A stretch of 18,218 nt of DNA from Rickettsia typhi. GTDB taxonomy: Bacteria; Pseudomonadota; Alphaproteobacteria; Rickettsiales; Deianiraeaceae. Under the pieces are notes generated by a model, which did no database searches, was not told the DNA's origin, and was given only the letters and a program-made list of their open reading frames with translations. Shown one piece after another: positions 1 through 6,837 of this stretch. Numbering within the stretch: position 1 is the stretch's first letter; each line of letters begins with the position of its first letter. The stretch is taken from NCBI GenBank assembly GCA_945861605.1, contig CAMAVG010000010.1, forward strand, positions 1 through 18,218, given 5' to 3'. Both the position numbers and the translations under genes were made by a program.

Positions 1-711
1 ATTCCATTGTATTGCACCAAGTTGCTATCATTTTTAACAACGCACTCAATGCCACCTAAATGAAGATTCCCCGCACTTTTTCCATAAATGCTTCTGAAGA
101 CGCCACAAGAAGATCTTCAGGGTTGTACGCAATAAAAGTTGTTGGTTTAAATATATCGCTTTTCAAGTCAATTAGCGATTTGACAACATCTGGGGTTTCA
201 TAATTTCCTTCCCCACGCAATAGCGAAGCAAAGAAAATGCGAATTCTGAAAATAAACAGTTTAATATTGTGTCTAAATGTATGGCTTGAATCCCATTCCA
301 TGTTAATCATTCCGTTATACAAATGCAGGTTTTCAACTTTAGCAAGAATTCTTGGTGCGTTTTCTTTGTCTTTAGCAATTGCGTGTAAAAATGCCAATGC
401 TTTAACTGGACCATACGAATGTGCAACAACATCAATTGTTCTTGCTTCAAGTAAATCTTTTTTTGTAAGTTGATAATATTTATCCATCTCTTCTACAAGT
501 CGCTTGCGGCTCATGGTTGAAGTGGAATGTTCAGTGTAAGGCATATAAACCCTTCGCTTTGTTGGAGTACCAGTTTCAATTTGCTGAAACGATTCGGCGG
601 CATTCTTGGTTAAAGGTGTGCCGTGAAAGGCGAATATGATGTTATCATTCTTTTTGTCGTTGGTAAAAATTTCACACCTTTGTTTTTGCCCTCGCCAACA
701 ATAACGCCCAT
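1..711 (-). pseudogene. alpha/beta-hydrolase-like gene, broken by two frameshifts and cut by the window edge
   Basis: Three overlapping minus-strand frames together read as one alpha/beta-hydrolase-like protein. Frame A starts at ATG 711 (MGVIVGEGKNKGVKF) and stops at 610-612. Frame B is open from about 669 to the TAG at 56-58. It carries an oxyanion-type FAFHGTP motif (around 620-637) and a nucleophile-elbow-like VVAHSYGP motif. Frame C continues from about 81 to base 1 (KSAGNLHLGGIECVVKND), still open. Adding one base to the five-base homopolymer at 665-669 joins A to B. Adding one at 77-81 joins B to C. The only in-frame ATG of frame B is at 544, after the HGTP motif, so 56-544 alone cannot be the full gene. 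A near-consensus promoter lies just upstream of ATG 711. The fold is recognised from motifs only and the substrate is unknown. The breaks may be real decay or sequencing errors. Confidence 0.65.
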
Positions 712-734
712 AAACAGCGAATAGATTATAGCAA

Positions 735-763
735 ATAATACACTATTTATGGGTGGCTGTCAA
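735..763 (-). promoter_or_regulatory. sigma70-type promoter of the broken hydrolase gene
   Basis: On the minus strand, TTGACA (758-763) and TATTAT (735-740) are separated by exactly 17 nt. The -35 box is perfect and the -10 box matches 5 of 6. ATG 711 lies 23 nt beyond the -10 box, giving a short leader. This placement supports 711 rather than 544 as the original start. Confidence 0.6.
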
Positions 764-770
764 GTTAAAA

Positions 771-1235
771 TTACTGTTTCACAGTGAAAATTCCTTCAAC
801 TTCAACACAGACATTCTTTGGCAAAGAGCCAACACCGATTGCCGCCCTTGCGTGAATTCCTGCATTTCCAAGGATGTTGACGATTAAATCCGAAGCACCA
901 TTTGCAACGGTTGAGTGATCTTCAAAATCTGCGACTGCATTTACGAAAATTCCAAGCTTGACGCAGGAATCGATTGAGTCAAGATCGTTAGAAAGGATCG
1001 CTGAAAGTTGGGAGAGAATGTTGATTGCACAAAGTTCCGCTGCCTTGGCGGCATCTTGAACGGAAACATCCTTTCCAACCTTTCCAAGATACTTCAGCTG
1101 ACCGTTTTCCAAAGGCAATTGCCCTGAAATGTAAATTCTGTTTCCAACTTTTCTTGCGCCAACATAGTTTGCAATTGGTTTTGCTGCTTGTGGAATAACA
1201 ATTCCAAGCTCTTTAATTCTTTCGTTGATAGACAT
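771..1235 (-). CDS. RidA/YjgF-YER057c-UK114 family protein
   Basis: The 154-residue protein matches the RidA (YjgF/UK114) superfamily. It has RIYISGQLP at residues 33-41, a helical segment DAAKAAELCAINILSQL (61-77), and the C-terminal motif ARAAIGVGSLPKNVCVEVE (129-147). R130 sits where the family's substrate-carboxylate-binding arginine is expected. True RidA proteins deaminate reactive enamine/imine intermediates made by PLP enzymes in the cytoplasm. This protein is longer than E. coli RidA (128 aa) and looks like the subgroup of about 150 aa, whose activity is less well defined. The start is the ATG at 1235, with no Shine-Dalgarno sequence. It has its own candidate promoter just upstream. 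Confidence 0.9.
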   Translation of the reverse strand: MSINERIKELGIVIPQAAKPIANYVGARKVGNRIYISGQLPLENGQLKYLGKVGKDVSVQDAAKAAELCAINILSQLSAILSNDLDSIDSCVKLGIFVNAVADFEDHSTVANGASDLIVNILGNAGIHARAAIGVGSLPKNVCVEVEGIFTVKQ

Positions 1236-1259
1236 AAGTATTGATAAAAAATAAGCCTA

Positions 1260-1289
1260 ATCTTATTTAATGCGTTTTTGTTAAGTCAA
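1260..1289 (-). promoter_or_regulatory. candidate promoter of the RidA-family gene
   Basis: Minus-strand TTGACT (1284-1289) and TAAGAT (1260-1265) are 18 nt apart. They match 5 of 6 and 4 of 6 consensus bases. The -35 box overlaps the stop codon of the upstream unknown gene. The ATG is 24 nt beyond the -10 box. Confidence 0.4.
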
Positions 1290-1672
1290 GGGTTTTTGGT
1301 TTGTGGGATTATTTTGAAAGAACTTGTTGTGTATTTATCAAAATTAATATGATAATATACATTTCGCTGAACGATATTTGCTATACTTTGGCACAAATTA
1401 CATAAATCATCAATTAATAACTGTTCAGCATCGTAAATATTCGTCATCTTTCCATTGGAAATAATCTGTTGTGCATTCATTGTAAATGATGCTCCTTTTA
1501 TGTCTTTCAGTCCATTGTTACAAATACTTTGGGAATTGATAAAACTCTTATTTTGTGAGAATTTAAGCAACATATTTGAACATTCGGTGAATATTTCTTT
1601 TGGACACACTGGGATAAATACTGTGTGCGTTTTGAGTATTTCTATTCTTAAACTCTGCCATTCTTCTATCAT
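1286..1672 (-). CDS. hypothetical protein (128 aa)
   Basis: I do not recognise this family. The open frame encodes 128 residues starting at ATG 1672, with no signal peptide or membrane segment. It contains five cysteines, including CNLC near residues 91-94, but no clear metal-binding arrangement. The gene lies 10 nt after the stop of the small membrane-protein gene on the same strand, so the two are probably co-transcribed. Its base composition is AT-rich like its neighbours. It is accepted as coding because of its length, the tight spacing and the absence of a better frame in this stretch. Confidence 0.55.
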   Translation of the reverse strand: MIEEWQSLRIEILKTHTVFIPVCPKEIFTECSNMLLKFSQNKSFINSQSICNNGLKDIKGASFTMNAQQIISNGKMTNIYDAEQLLIDDLCNLCQSIANIVQRNVYYHINFDKYTTSSFKIIPQTKNP

Positions 1673-1682
1673 ATATTTTCAA

Positions 1683-1898
1683 TTATTTAACATCATGTGC
1701 TGTGGCAACAATAGCCACTGGTATTAAAAGGTAAAGGGCAAAATATATCAAACATAATACTGAATAAAATATAAATTTAATCACATGAAACCCCGTGAGT
1801 CCGTCAACCAAGATTCCAAGTGCAATCCAAATTAGAATTCTACCTAGTGGGTCAATTTGTTTCCACTCCGAATATGTTTTTTTAATAAAGTTCATCAT
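1683..1898 (-). CDS. small membrane protein (71 aa), unknown
   Basis: The 71-residue product starts MMNFIKKTYSEWKQIDPLGR. It has two hydrophobic stretches, roughly residues 20-31 and 38-66, so it is predicted to sit in the inner membrane with one or two passes. No family is recognised. Two consecutive ATG codons (1898 and 1895) could both serve as the start. It is the first gene of a likely two-gene unit with the 128-aa unknown protein and has a good promoter upstream. Confidence 0.5.
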   Translation of the reverse strand: MMNFIKKTYSEWKQIDPLGRILIWIALGILVDGLTGFHVIKFIFYSVLCLIYFALYLLIPVAIVATAHDVK

Positions 1899-1928
1899 AG
1901 CATCTTATTTATAAAAATTCACATAAAC

Positions 1929-1957
1929 ATTCTCCTACACTCCAAATCATTTGTCAA
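1929..1957 (-). promoter_or_regulatory. candidate promoter of the two small unknown genes
   Basis: Minus-strand TTGACA (1952-1957) and GAGAAT (1929-1934) are separated by 17 nt. The -35 box is perfect and the -10 box matches 4 of 6. The first ATG of the 71-aa gene lies about 30 nt downstream. Confidence 0.4.
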
Positions 1958-2001
1958 GCCCCTTCACTCTCACACCCCCTCAATCAAAAATATAAATTTA
2001 C

Positions 2002-2027
2002 TTGACAATTTAAAACTTTGCTAAAAT
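2002..2027 (+). promoter_or_regulatory. candidate promoter of rpmB-rpmE-icd
   Basis: A perfect TTGACA (2002-2007) is followed by TAAAAT (2022-2027). The spacer is only 14 nt, shorter than the usual 16-18, so either the spacing is unusual or the true -10 box is a different AT-rich hexamer. It lies 27 nt before the rpmB ATG in the divergent intergenic region. Confidence 0.35.
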
Positions 2028-2054
2028 GGTTGAAAAAATGATTTTTAAAAAAAG

Positions 2055-2363
2055 ATGTCTCGTATTTGCTTTGTTACCGGTGCCAAAACTTTGTTTGGTC
2101 ACAATGTGTCGCATTCCAACATTAAAACAAACCGTAATTTCAAGGTTAATATTCAAGAAAAATCGTTCAAAAGCGATATTTTGAATGTAACTTACCCTGT
2201 CAGAATCTCGACTCGCGGCCTTAGAACAATCTACAAACACGGTTCTCTTGACGCCTTCCTTCTAAGTGCAAAAGCAGCAAATCTTACTGCTGAAGCTTTG
2301 AAAATCAGAAGAAAAGTTAAAAAACATTTGGCAAAAACAGCGGAAAAAGCTACAACAAATTAA
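2055..2363 (+). CDS. rpmB: 50S ribosomal protein L28
   Basis: The 102-residue protein matches bacterial L28. Diagnostic elements are the N-terminal MSRICFVTGAKTLFGHNVSHSNIKTNR (positions 1-27), the RISTRGLRTI segment (51-60) and GSLDAFLL (63-70). The length is typical for alphaproteobacteria (about 97-102 aa). L28 binds 23S rRNA in the large subunit. It is the first gene of a plus-strand unit, with rpmE starting 10 nt after its stop and icd immediately after that. An A-rich tract precedes the ATG with no Shine-Dalgarno sequence. Confidence 0.96.
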   Translation: MSRICFVTGAKTLFGHNVSHSNIKTNRNFKVNIQEKSFKSDILNVTYPVRISTRGLRTIYKHGSLDAFLLSAKAANLTAEALKIRRKVKKHLAKTAEKATTN

Positions 2364-2373
2364 TTGAAATTAT

Positions 2374-2631
2374 ATGGCAAGAAAAGATATTCACCCAGCA
2401 ACACAAACAGTATCATACATAATGCTCGATGGTTCAATCGCACCAATTGCATCATGTTATTCAAAATCAGAAAAAATGATTCTTGAGGTTGACATTTTCA
2501 ACCACGCAGCTTGGAGGTCAGACAAACAATACATAAACGAAAATGTTGGAAATGTTGCTAAATTCAGACAAAAATTCAACATGTCTGCGGATACCCTCTC
2601 CAACATTGTAAAAAAAACTGACGCTGAGTAG
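2374..2631 (+). CDS. rpmE: 50S ribosomal protein L31
   Basis: The 85-residue protein has the L31 opening MARKDIHPATQTVSYIMLDG and the later DIFNHAAWRSDKQYI block (HPAW/HPFY-type motif of the family). It lacks the CxxC zinc-binding cysteines; only one cysteine, C28, is present, so it is a zinc-independent form. L31 sits in the central protuberance and contacts the 30S head. The stop codon is followed after one base by the icd start, so the two are likely translationally coupled. Confidence 0.93.
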   Translation: MARKDIHPATQTVSYIMLDGSIAPIASCYSKSEKMILEVDIFNHAAWRSDKQYINENVGNVAKFRQKFNMSADTLSNIVKKTDAE

Positions 2632-2632
2632 T

Positions 2633-4081
2633 ATGTCAAAACCAGTTCCTGTTACAGTTGCATTTGGCGATGGCATTGGCCCTTATATAACCGAGGCCAC
2701 TATTCAAATTCTTCAAAGTGCAGGTGCGAATATTGAATTAAACGAAATTCAAGTTGGTGAAAAATCATACCTTTCAGGAAGCTCTTCGGGGATTTCAGAA
2801 GACTCTTGGAAAACGATTTTGAAAAATCCCGTTTTTTTGAAAGCACCAATAACGACTCCACAAGGCTCGGGCTACAAATCCCTCAATGTTACAATTCGCA
2901 AAGCACTTGGTCTTTACGCCAATGTTCGCCCTTGTCGCGCTTACTCCCCATTCGTCGAAACATCATTTCCTGAAATGGATTTAACGATTATCCGCGAAAA
3001 CGAGGAGGACCTTTACGCAGGTGTAGAATATCAAGTAAGCCCAACTACAATCAGCACTTTAAAGCTTTTGACGCACGCCGGAAGTGAGAAAATTATTCGC
3101 TACGCCTTTGAATATGCGGTGAAAAATTCTCGTAAAAAAGTGACTTGCATGTCCAAAGACAACATCATGAAAATCGGCGATGGCATGTTCCACAGAATTT
3201 TCAATGAAATTGCGAAGGAATACCCGCAAATTGAAACGGAACATTACATAATCGATATCGGTGCAGCACGACTCGCCGCCAAACCGCAAATTTTCGATGT
3301 AATCGTCACGCTAAATCTTTATGGTGATATAATTTCCGATATCGTTGCCGAAGTTTCAGGCTCAGTTGGTCTTGCAGGCTCCGGAAATATCGGCTCACGA
3401 TACTCAATGTTTGAGGCAATCCACGGCTCCGCTCCAACAATGGAAAACAAAAAAGCCGCGAATCCATCGGGAATTTTAAACGGTGCGATTATGATGCTCG
3501 CGCACATTGGTCAGGGGTCAGTTGCGAGTCGCATCCAAAACGCATTTCTGAAAACAATCGAAGACGGAGTTGCAACTAAGGATTTCCACAATTCAAAAAG
3601 CAAATTTCTGGTCGAAACCAATGGCTTTGCACAAGCGGTGATTGCAAACCTTGGAAATACGCCAAAAACATTCAAGGCACAAACATTTGCCGATTTCGAA
3701 TTCAATTCTGAAATCCTGAACCCGATTGAAAACTTCAATGTTCGCCCATTGGGAAATCAGGAATTAATTGGCGTTGATCTTTACATTGCCTGCAATAAAT
3801 CCGCAAATGAATTCCACGCGCAAGTTTCAAAATTCACAAGTGGCTCGCTGAAATTCCAAATGATGTCATACCGCGGCATGTATTTTGAGCAAAACTCCGC
3901 ATTCGCAACACAAACAGTGGATTACTGGTGCTGTCGTTTTATTGCAAAAAACAAAATTGAGCAATCCGAAGTAATTGACCTTGTAAATAAAATTGCAAAC
4001 GAAAATCTTCAGATAACCTCAATGTATTCCTTGTATGAATACGATAAATCTCGTGGATTTACCCTTGCACAAGGGCAATAA
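2633..4081 (+). CDS. icd: isocitrate dehydrogenase, Thermus/Rickettsia type
   Basis: This enzyme oxidatively decarboxylates isocitrate to 2-oxoglutarate in the TCA cycle. Catalytic-domain motifs are clear: GDGIGP (12-17), KSLNVTIRK with S83, N85 and R89 for isocitrate, RENEEDLYAG (121-130), K176 in SKDN, NLYGDIISD (228-236) with metal-binding Asp residues, and the coenzyme-site HGSAP (264-268). At 482 residues it is longer than E. coli Icd (416). The extra C-terminal ~130 residues correspond to the extra domain of Thermus and Rickettsia enzymes (about 480-496 aa). Cofactor preference, NAD or NADP, cannot be read safely here. The gene starts 1 nt after the rpmE stop. The tRNA gene follows 15 nt after its stop with no terminator visible between. 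Confidence 0.95.
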   Translation: MSKPVPVTVAFGDGIGPYITEATIQILQSAGANIELNEIQVGEKSYLSGSSSGISEDSWKTILKNPVFLKAPITTPQGSGYKSLNVTIRKALGLYANVRPCRAYSPFVETSFPEMDLTIIRENEEDLYAGVEYQVSPTTISTLKLLTHAGSEKIIRYAFEYAVKNSRKKVTCMSKDNIMKIGDGMFHRIFNEIAKEYPQIETEHYIIDIGAARLAAKPQIFDVIVTLNLYGDIISDIVAEVSGSVGLAGSGNIGSRYSMFEAIHGSAPTMENKKAANPSGILNGAIMMLAHIGQGSVASRIQNAFLKTIEDGVATKDFHNSKSKFLVETNGFAQAVIANLGNTPKTFKAQTFADFEFNSEILNPIENFNVRPLGNQELIGVDLYIACNKSANEFHAQVSKFTSGSLKFQMMSYRGMYFEQNSAFATQTVDYWCCRFIAKNKIEQSEVIDLVNKIANENLQITSMYSLYEYDKSRGFTLAQGQ

Positions 4082-4096
4082 TCCGTTACAAAACAT

Positions 4097-4172
4097 GGGG
4101 GCATAGCTCAGCGGTTAGAGCAGGGTGCTCATAACGCCTTGGTCACAGGTTCGAACCCTGTTGCCCCCACCA
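4097..4172 (+). tRNA. tRNA with anticodon CAT, probably tRNA-Ile2 (lysidine-modified)
   Basis: A full cloverleaf folds: acceptor stem GGGGGCA/TGCCCCC, D stem GCTC/GAGC, anticodon stem GGGTG/CGCCT with loop CTCATAA (anticodon 4130-4132), variable loop TGGTC, and T arm ACAGG-TTCGAAC-CCTGT. A73 and an encoded CCA follow. The acceptor stem pairs from position 1, which excludes initiator tRNA. The CTCATAA loop followed by a TTGGTC stretch resembles E. coli ileX-type tRNA-Ile2 rather than elongator Met. If so, TilS must convert C34 to lysidine so that it reads AUA. An elongator Met identity cannot be wholly excluded by eye. Confidence 0.93.
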
Positions 4173-4182
4173 TTTCTCAAAA

Positions 4183-4911
4183 TCATCGCACAGAACATTC
4201 GCTTGCAACGCTTTCCCCGCGATTTTTCAGTTTTTCAATGTTAGAATTCAGGGTTTCAATGAGGAAGCGATCCTGAACATTGTCATCGCTGGAAATTTCA
4301 TCATCCGCGGTTACTTGCATGATGAGCTCGTACGAGGCGCAAACATCTCCGGTCTCTTTCAAGAAAAACGCCGCCAAAGCCTTTGCCCACATTGGGATTT
4401 TTTGCTTTAACAACAATTCACCAATTGCGTATATCTCATGTTTGGAGTGCGGAACTTGCGTTTTGTAAATGTATAATGCGGTGGTTAGGAGTCGCCAATG
4501 TTTTTGTGGATCGGAGCTTGCATAATGCGTGATGTAATCCGCAATGACTTTTGATTTCTCAACATTATGCACGATTGAATAGTAATACGCCGCCATATAT
4601 GGAATATATTCCGAATGAGAATCAATGTCATCAAGGGCTTCAAACCAAGTGCGAAGCTTTTTGTAATCGTACTCGCTGAAGTTATGATATTGACCGACGG
4701 CATCGCCTGCGTTTTGAATTTTAAAAACAAGCATTCGAAACAAAAACTGTTTATCACCGAAACTCATAGCTTCGATCTCAGTTTTTGTTGGTGGGAACGG
4801 CGTGATTATGTATTTTGGTTTAATTGCGTGAGAAGAAAACCACACACAAACTTGAGCCACAAAGAGGATTGTTATCCAAATTTTTGCCTTGCTGAATTCT
4901 GCAATTTTCAT
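4183..4911 (-). CDS. membrane-anchored protein of unknown function, helical-repeat-like
   Basis: The 242-residue protein has one N-terminal hydrophobic anchor (about residues 11-26) after a short basic start MKIAEFSKAK. The remainder is soluble and rich in alpha-helix, with Tyr/Ala-rich helices such as YIPYMAAYYYSIV and WRLLTTALYIYK. This pattern suggests TPR-like repeats, but no exact TPR consensus is visible. No family is recognised. Its ATG overlaps the TGA of the upstream permease gene by 4 nt (ATGA), so they are translationally coupled and probably function together at the inner membrane. The gene ends 10 nt from the convergent tRNA. Confidence 0.7.
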   Translation of the reverse strand: MKIAEFSKAKIWITILFVAQVCVWFSSHAIKPKYIITPFPPTKTEIEAMSFGDKQFLFRMLVFKIQNAGDAVGQYHNFSEYDYKKLRTWFEALDDIDSHSEYIPYMAAYYYSIVHNVEKSKVIADYITHYASSDPQKHWRLLTTALYIYKTQVPHSKHEIYAIGELLLKQKIPMWAKALAAFFLKETGDVCASYELIMQVTADDEISSDDNVQDRFLIETLNSNIEKLKNRGESVASECSVR

Positions 4912-5675
4912 AGTATCTTCTTGTTGAAATCAATAACGCACGCAAGGAAAATGAGCGGAATATAAACAAGCGATTGCATTGCGATTATAGATAAATTCGG
5001 AATTGCATCAGTGTAAATTAACCACGATGATTGAGAGAAGAGGTCTAATCTTGGGAAAAAAACCGCAACGGGGATTATCAGAAATTCCAGAACTTTTTGA
5101 ATTGAAACCCCTTGCATTTTCAATGTTATTGAGGAAACAACAAAGCCCATAATTCGCGATGTTATGTAGAAAATTGTGGTGAGGAGTATCGCCGATGTGA
5201 CATTTTCAAGCATAAGTGCGAACAATGTTGTTATTGCGATTATCATCATCGTTTCACACACAAGGCTTCCCGCCCAAATCGCCAAATGTGTTGTTGGAAT
5301 TACGCCAAAAAACACGCATTTTAGCAGAACGACGACCGTCAAAACAAGAAGTGATATCAGGACAAAATTCGCAAGCATAAGCGATGATATCAATGATGAC
5401 CGTGGAACTGGTCCTGCTAATAGAGTTTCAATTTCACGAGTCTGAAACATTTTTGTGATAAAAAACGCATTGAAAATTGCAAATCCATAGACGAATATCA
5501 CGCGAAAAATCCCCGAAGAATAAACAATTTGCATTTGCGACTGTTCATATGCAGCAGTTGAGCCGATAAAACACGAAAGGATAAATCCCACGATTAGGGC
5601 TCCAAGCATTGAAAAGAAGATTTTATCCCTTTTTGCACATTTCAAAATGTAACCCGTTAAAACGAAACTATTCAT
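4908..5675 (-). CDS. ABC-2 type transporter permease subunit (putative)
   Basis: The 255-residue protein has about six hydrophobic segments, near residues 19-38, 57-76, 98-122, 131-156, 162-183 and 232-250. Between the second and third is a cytoplasmic QTREIETLLAGPVPRSSL segment. That is the coupling-helix-like motif typical of ABC-2 family permeases, which usually have R-E-x-x-x-L-L-x-x-P-x-x-R. The substrate is unknown. No ATPase gene is in this window, so the ATP-binding partner must lie elsewhere or the protein works differently. It overlaps carA by 4 nt upstream and the anchored unknown gene by 4 nt downstream. Confidence 0.72.
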   Translation of the reverse strand: MNSFVLTGYILKCAKRDKIFFSMLGALIVGFILSCFIGSTAAYEQSQMQIVYSSGIFRVIFVYGFAIFNAFFITKMFQTREIETLLAGPVPRSSLISSLMLANFVLISLLVLTVVVLLKCVFFGVIPTTHLAIWAGSLVCETMMIIAITTLFALMLENVTSAILLTTIFYITSRIMGFVVSSITLKMQGVSIQKVLEFLIIPVAVFFPRLDLFSQSSWLIYTDAIPNLSIIAMQSLVYIPLIFLACVIDFNKKIL

Positions 5676-6832
5676 AATTGCACACCAGACTTCACAATTT
5701 CAAAAAAATCCTCAAATAAATAGAGGCTATCGTGTGGTCCACCTGATGATTCAGGGTGATATTGCACCGATTTTGCATATCCTGAAATAAATTCAGTGCC
5801 ATCGATTGAAACTTCTTCACCGGATTTCAACGCAATTCCTTCGATTATACCATCAAAAAGTGAGCGATGCGTAATTTCCACAAACGATGGAATGTTTTCT
5901 TCCAAAACGGCAAAGCCATGGTTTTGAGTTGTAATCTCCACTTTTTTGGAATCATAGTTAAACACGGGGTGATTTGTCCCGCGATGCCCTTGTTCCAATT
6001 TTTCAACTTCGCATTTTAGTGTCAAGGCTAAAAGCTGATGCCCAAGACAAATTCCAAAAAGCGGAATTTTATTTTTCAAAATTTCCACCAATGTTGCCTT
6101 TGTGTGTGGAAGTGTTGAGCGGGGGTCTCCCGGGCCGTTTGAAAGTAAAACACCGTTTGGATTTATGGAAGCAATTTCTTCAAATTTTACATTCCACGGA
6201 AAAACATGAACTTCCATTCCGGCATTTTGAATTATTCGCAGAATGTTTTCCTTTGTGCCGTAATCTATCACTGCAACTTTTTTGTTTACACCATTTGTGG
6301 ATTCGCAGTATTTATAAGCCTTTTGACACGAACCATCTTTTGCAAGATTCAGGTTTTTCGTTGATGGCACTTCGTTGATTTTCTTGAGAAGGTTTTCAAT
6401 ATCGTTCACATTTCGGGAAATTATGCAACGGGAAATGTTCCCAAGGCGAATATCTTGAATAATTTGTCTGGTATCCAAGTTGCAAATTGAAAGAATGCCT
6501 TTGCGTTTCATAAATGTTTCGAGGGATTCCTCCGCCCTGAAATTTGAAGGATTTGTTGGGTATTCGCGAAAAATTGCAGCTTGTGCCGTTGGCTTTGTTG
6601 TGGATTCATCGTCTTGAATGTTGCATCCAACATTTCCAATGTGCGGAAATGAAAATGTTATCACCTGTTTTGCATAGGAGGGATCGGTCAAAATTTCTTG
6701 GTAGCCTGTCATCGCTGTGTTGAAACAAAGTTCGCCGGAGACCTCCTGAACATCAGCCCCGAACGCCGTTCCAAGAAGGTAAGTTCCGTTGTTGAAGACT
6801 ATCACTGCATCTTTTTTTGTCGAATCTTTCAT
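5672..6832 (-). CDS. carA: carbamoyl-phosphate synthase small (glutaminase) subunit
   Basis: CarA hydrolyses glutamine and passes ammonia to CarB, which makes carbamoyl phosphate for pyrimidines and arginine. The N-terminal CPSase small-chain domain covers about residues 8-140 (SGELCFNTAMTGYQEILTDP at 32-51). The class I glutamine amidotransferase domain covers about 185-380, with LLSNGPGDP (229-237), FGICLGHQ (259-266) carrying nucleophile C262, QNHGF (303-307), and QYHPE giving H359 and E361. The catalytic triad is intact and the length of 386 is normal (E. coli 382). The ATG lies 5 nt after the aroA stop and the TGA overlaps the permease ATG. carB is not in the window. Confidence 0.96.
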   Translation of the reverse strand: MKDSTKKDAVIVFNNGTYLLGTAFGADVQEVSGELCFNTAMTGYQEILTDPSYAKQVITFSFPHIGNVGCNIQDDESTTKPTAQAAIFREYPTNPSNFRAEESLETFMKRKGILSICNLDTRQIIQDIRLGNISRCIISRNVNDIENLLKKINEVPSTKNLNLAKDGSCQKAYKYCESTNGVNKKVAVIDYGTKENILRIIQNAGMEVHVFPWNVKFEEIASINPNGVLLSNGPGDPRSTLPHTKATLVEILKNKIPLFGICLGHQLLALTLKCEVEKLEQGHRGTNHPVFNYDSKKVEITTQNHGFAVLEENIPSFVEITHRSLFDGIIEGIALKSGEEVSIDGTEFISGYAKSVQYHPESSGGPHDSLYLFEDFFEIVKSGVQL

Positions 6833-6837
6833 AGTGT

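Noticed and set aside
56..544. Taking 56-544 as a complete 162-aa gene
   Set aside because: The frame carries an essential HGTP motif upstream of ATG 544 and a natural C-terminal continuation in another frame, so this is only the middle of a broken gene.
4097..4172. Initiator tRNA-fMet, because of the CAT anticodon
   Set aside because: Position 1 pairs with 72, unlike the mismatch of bacterial initiators, and the anticodon stem lacks the three consecutive G-C pairs of initiator tRNA.
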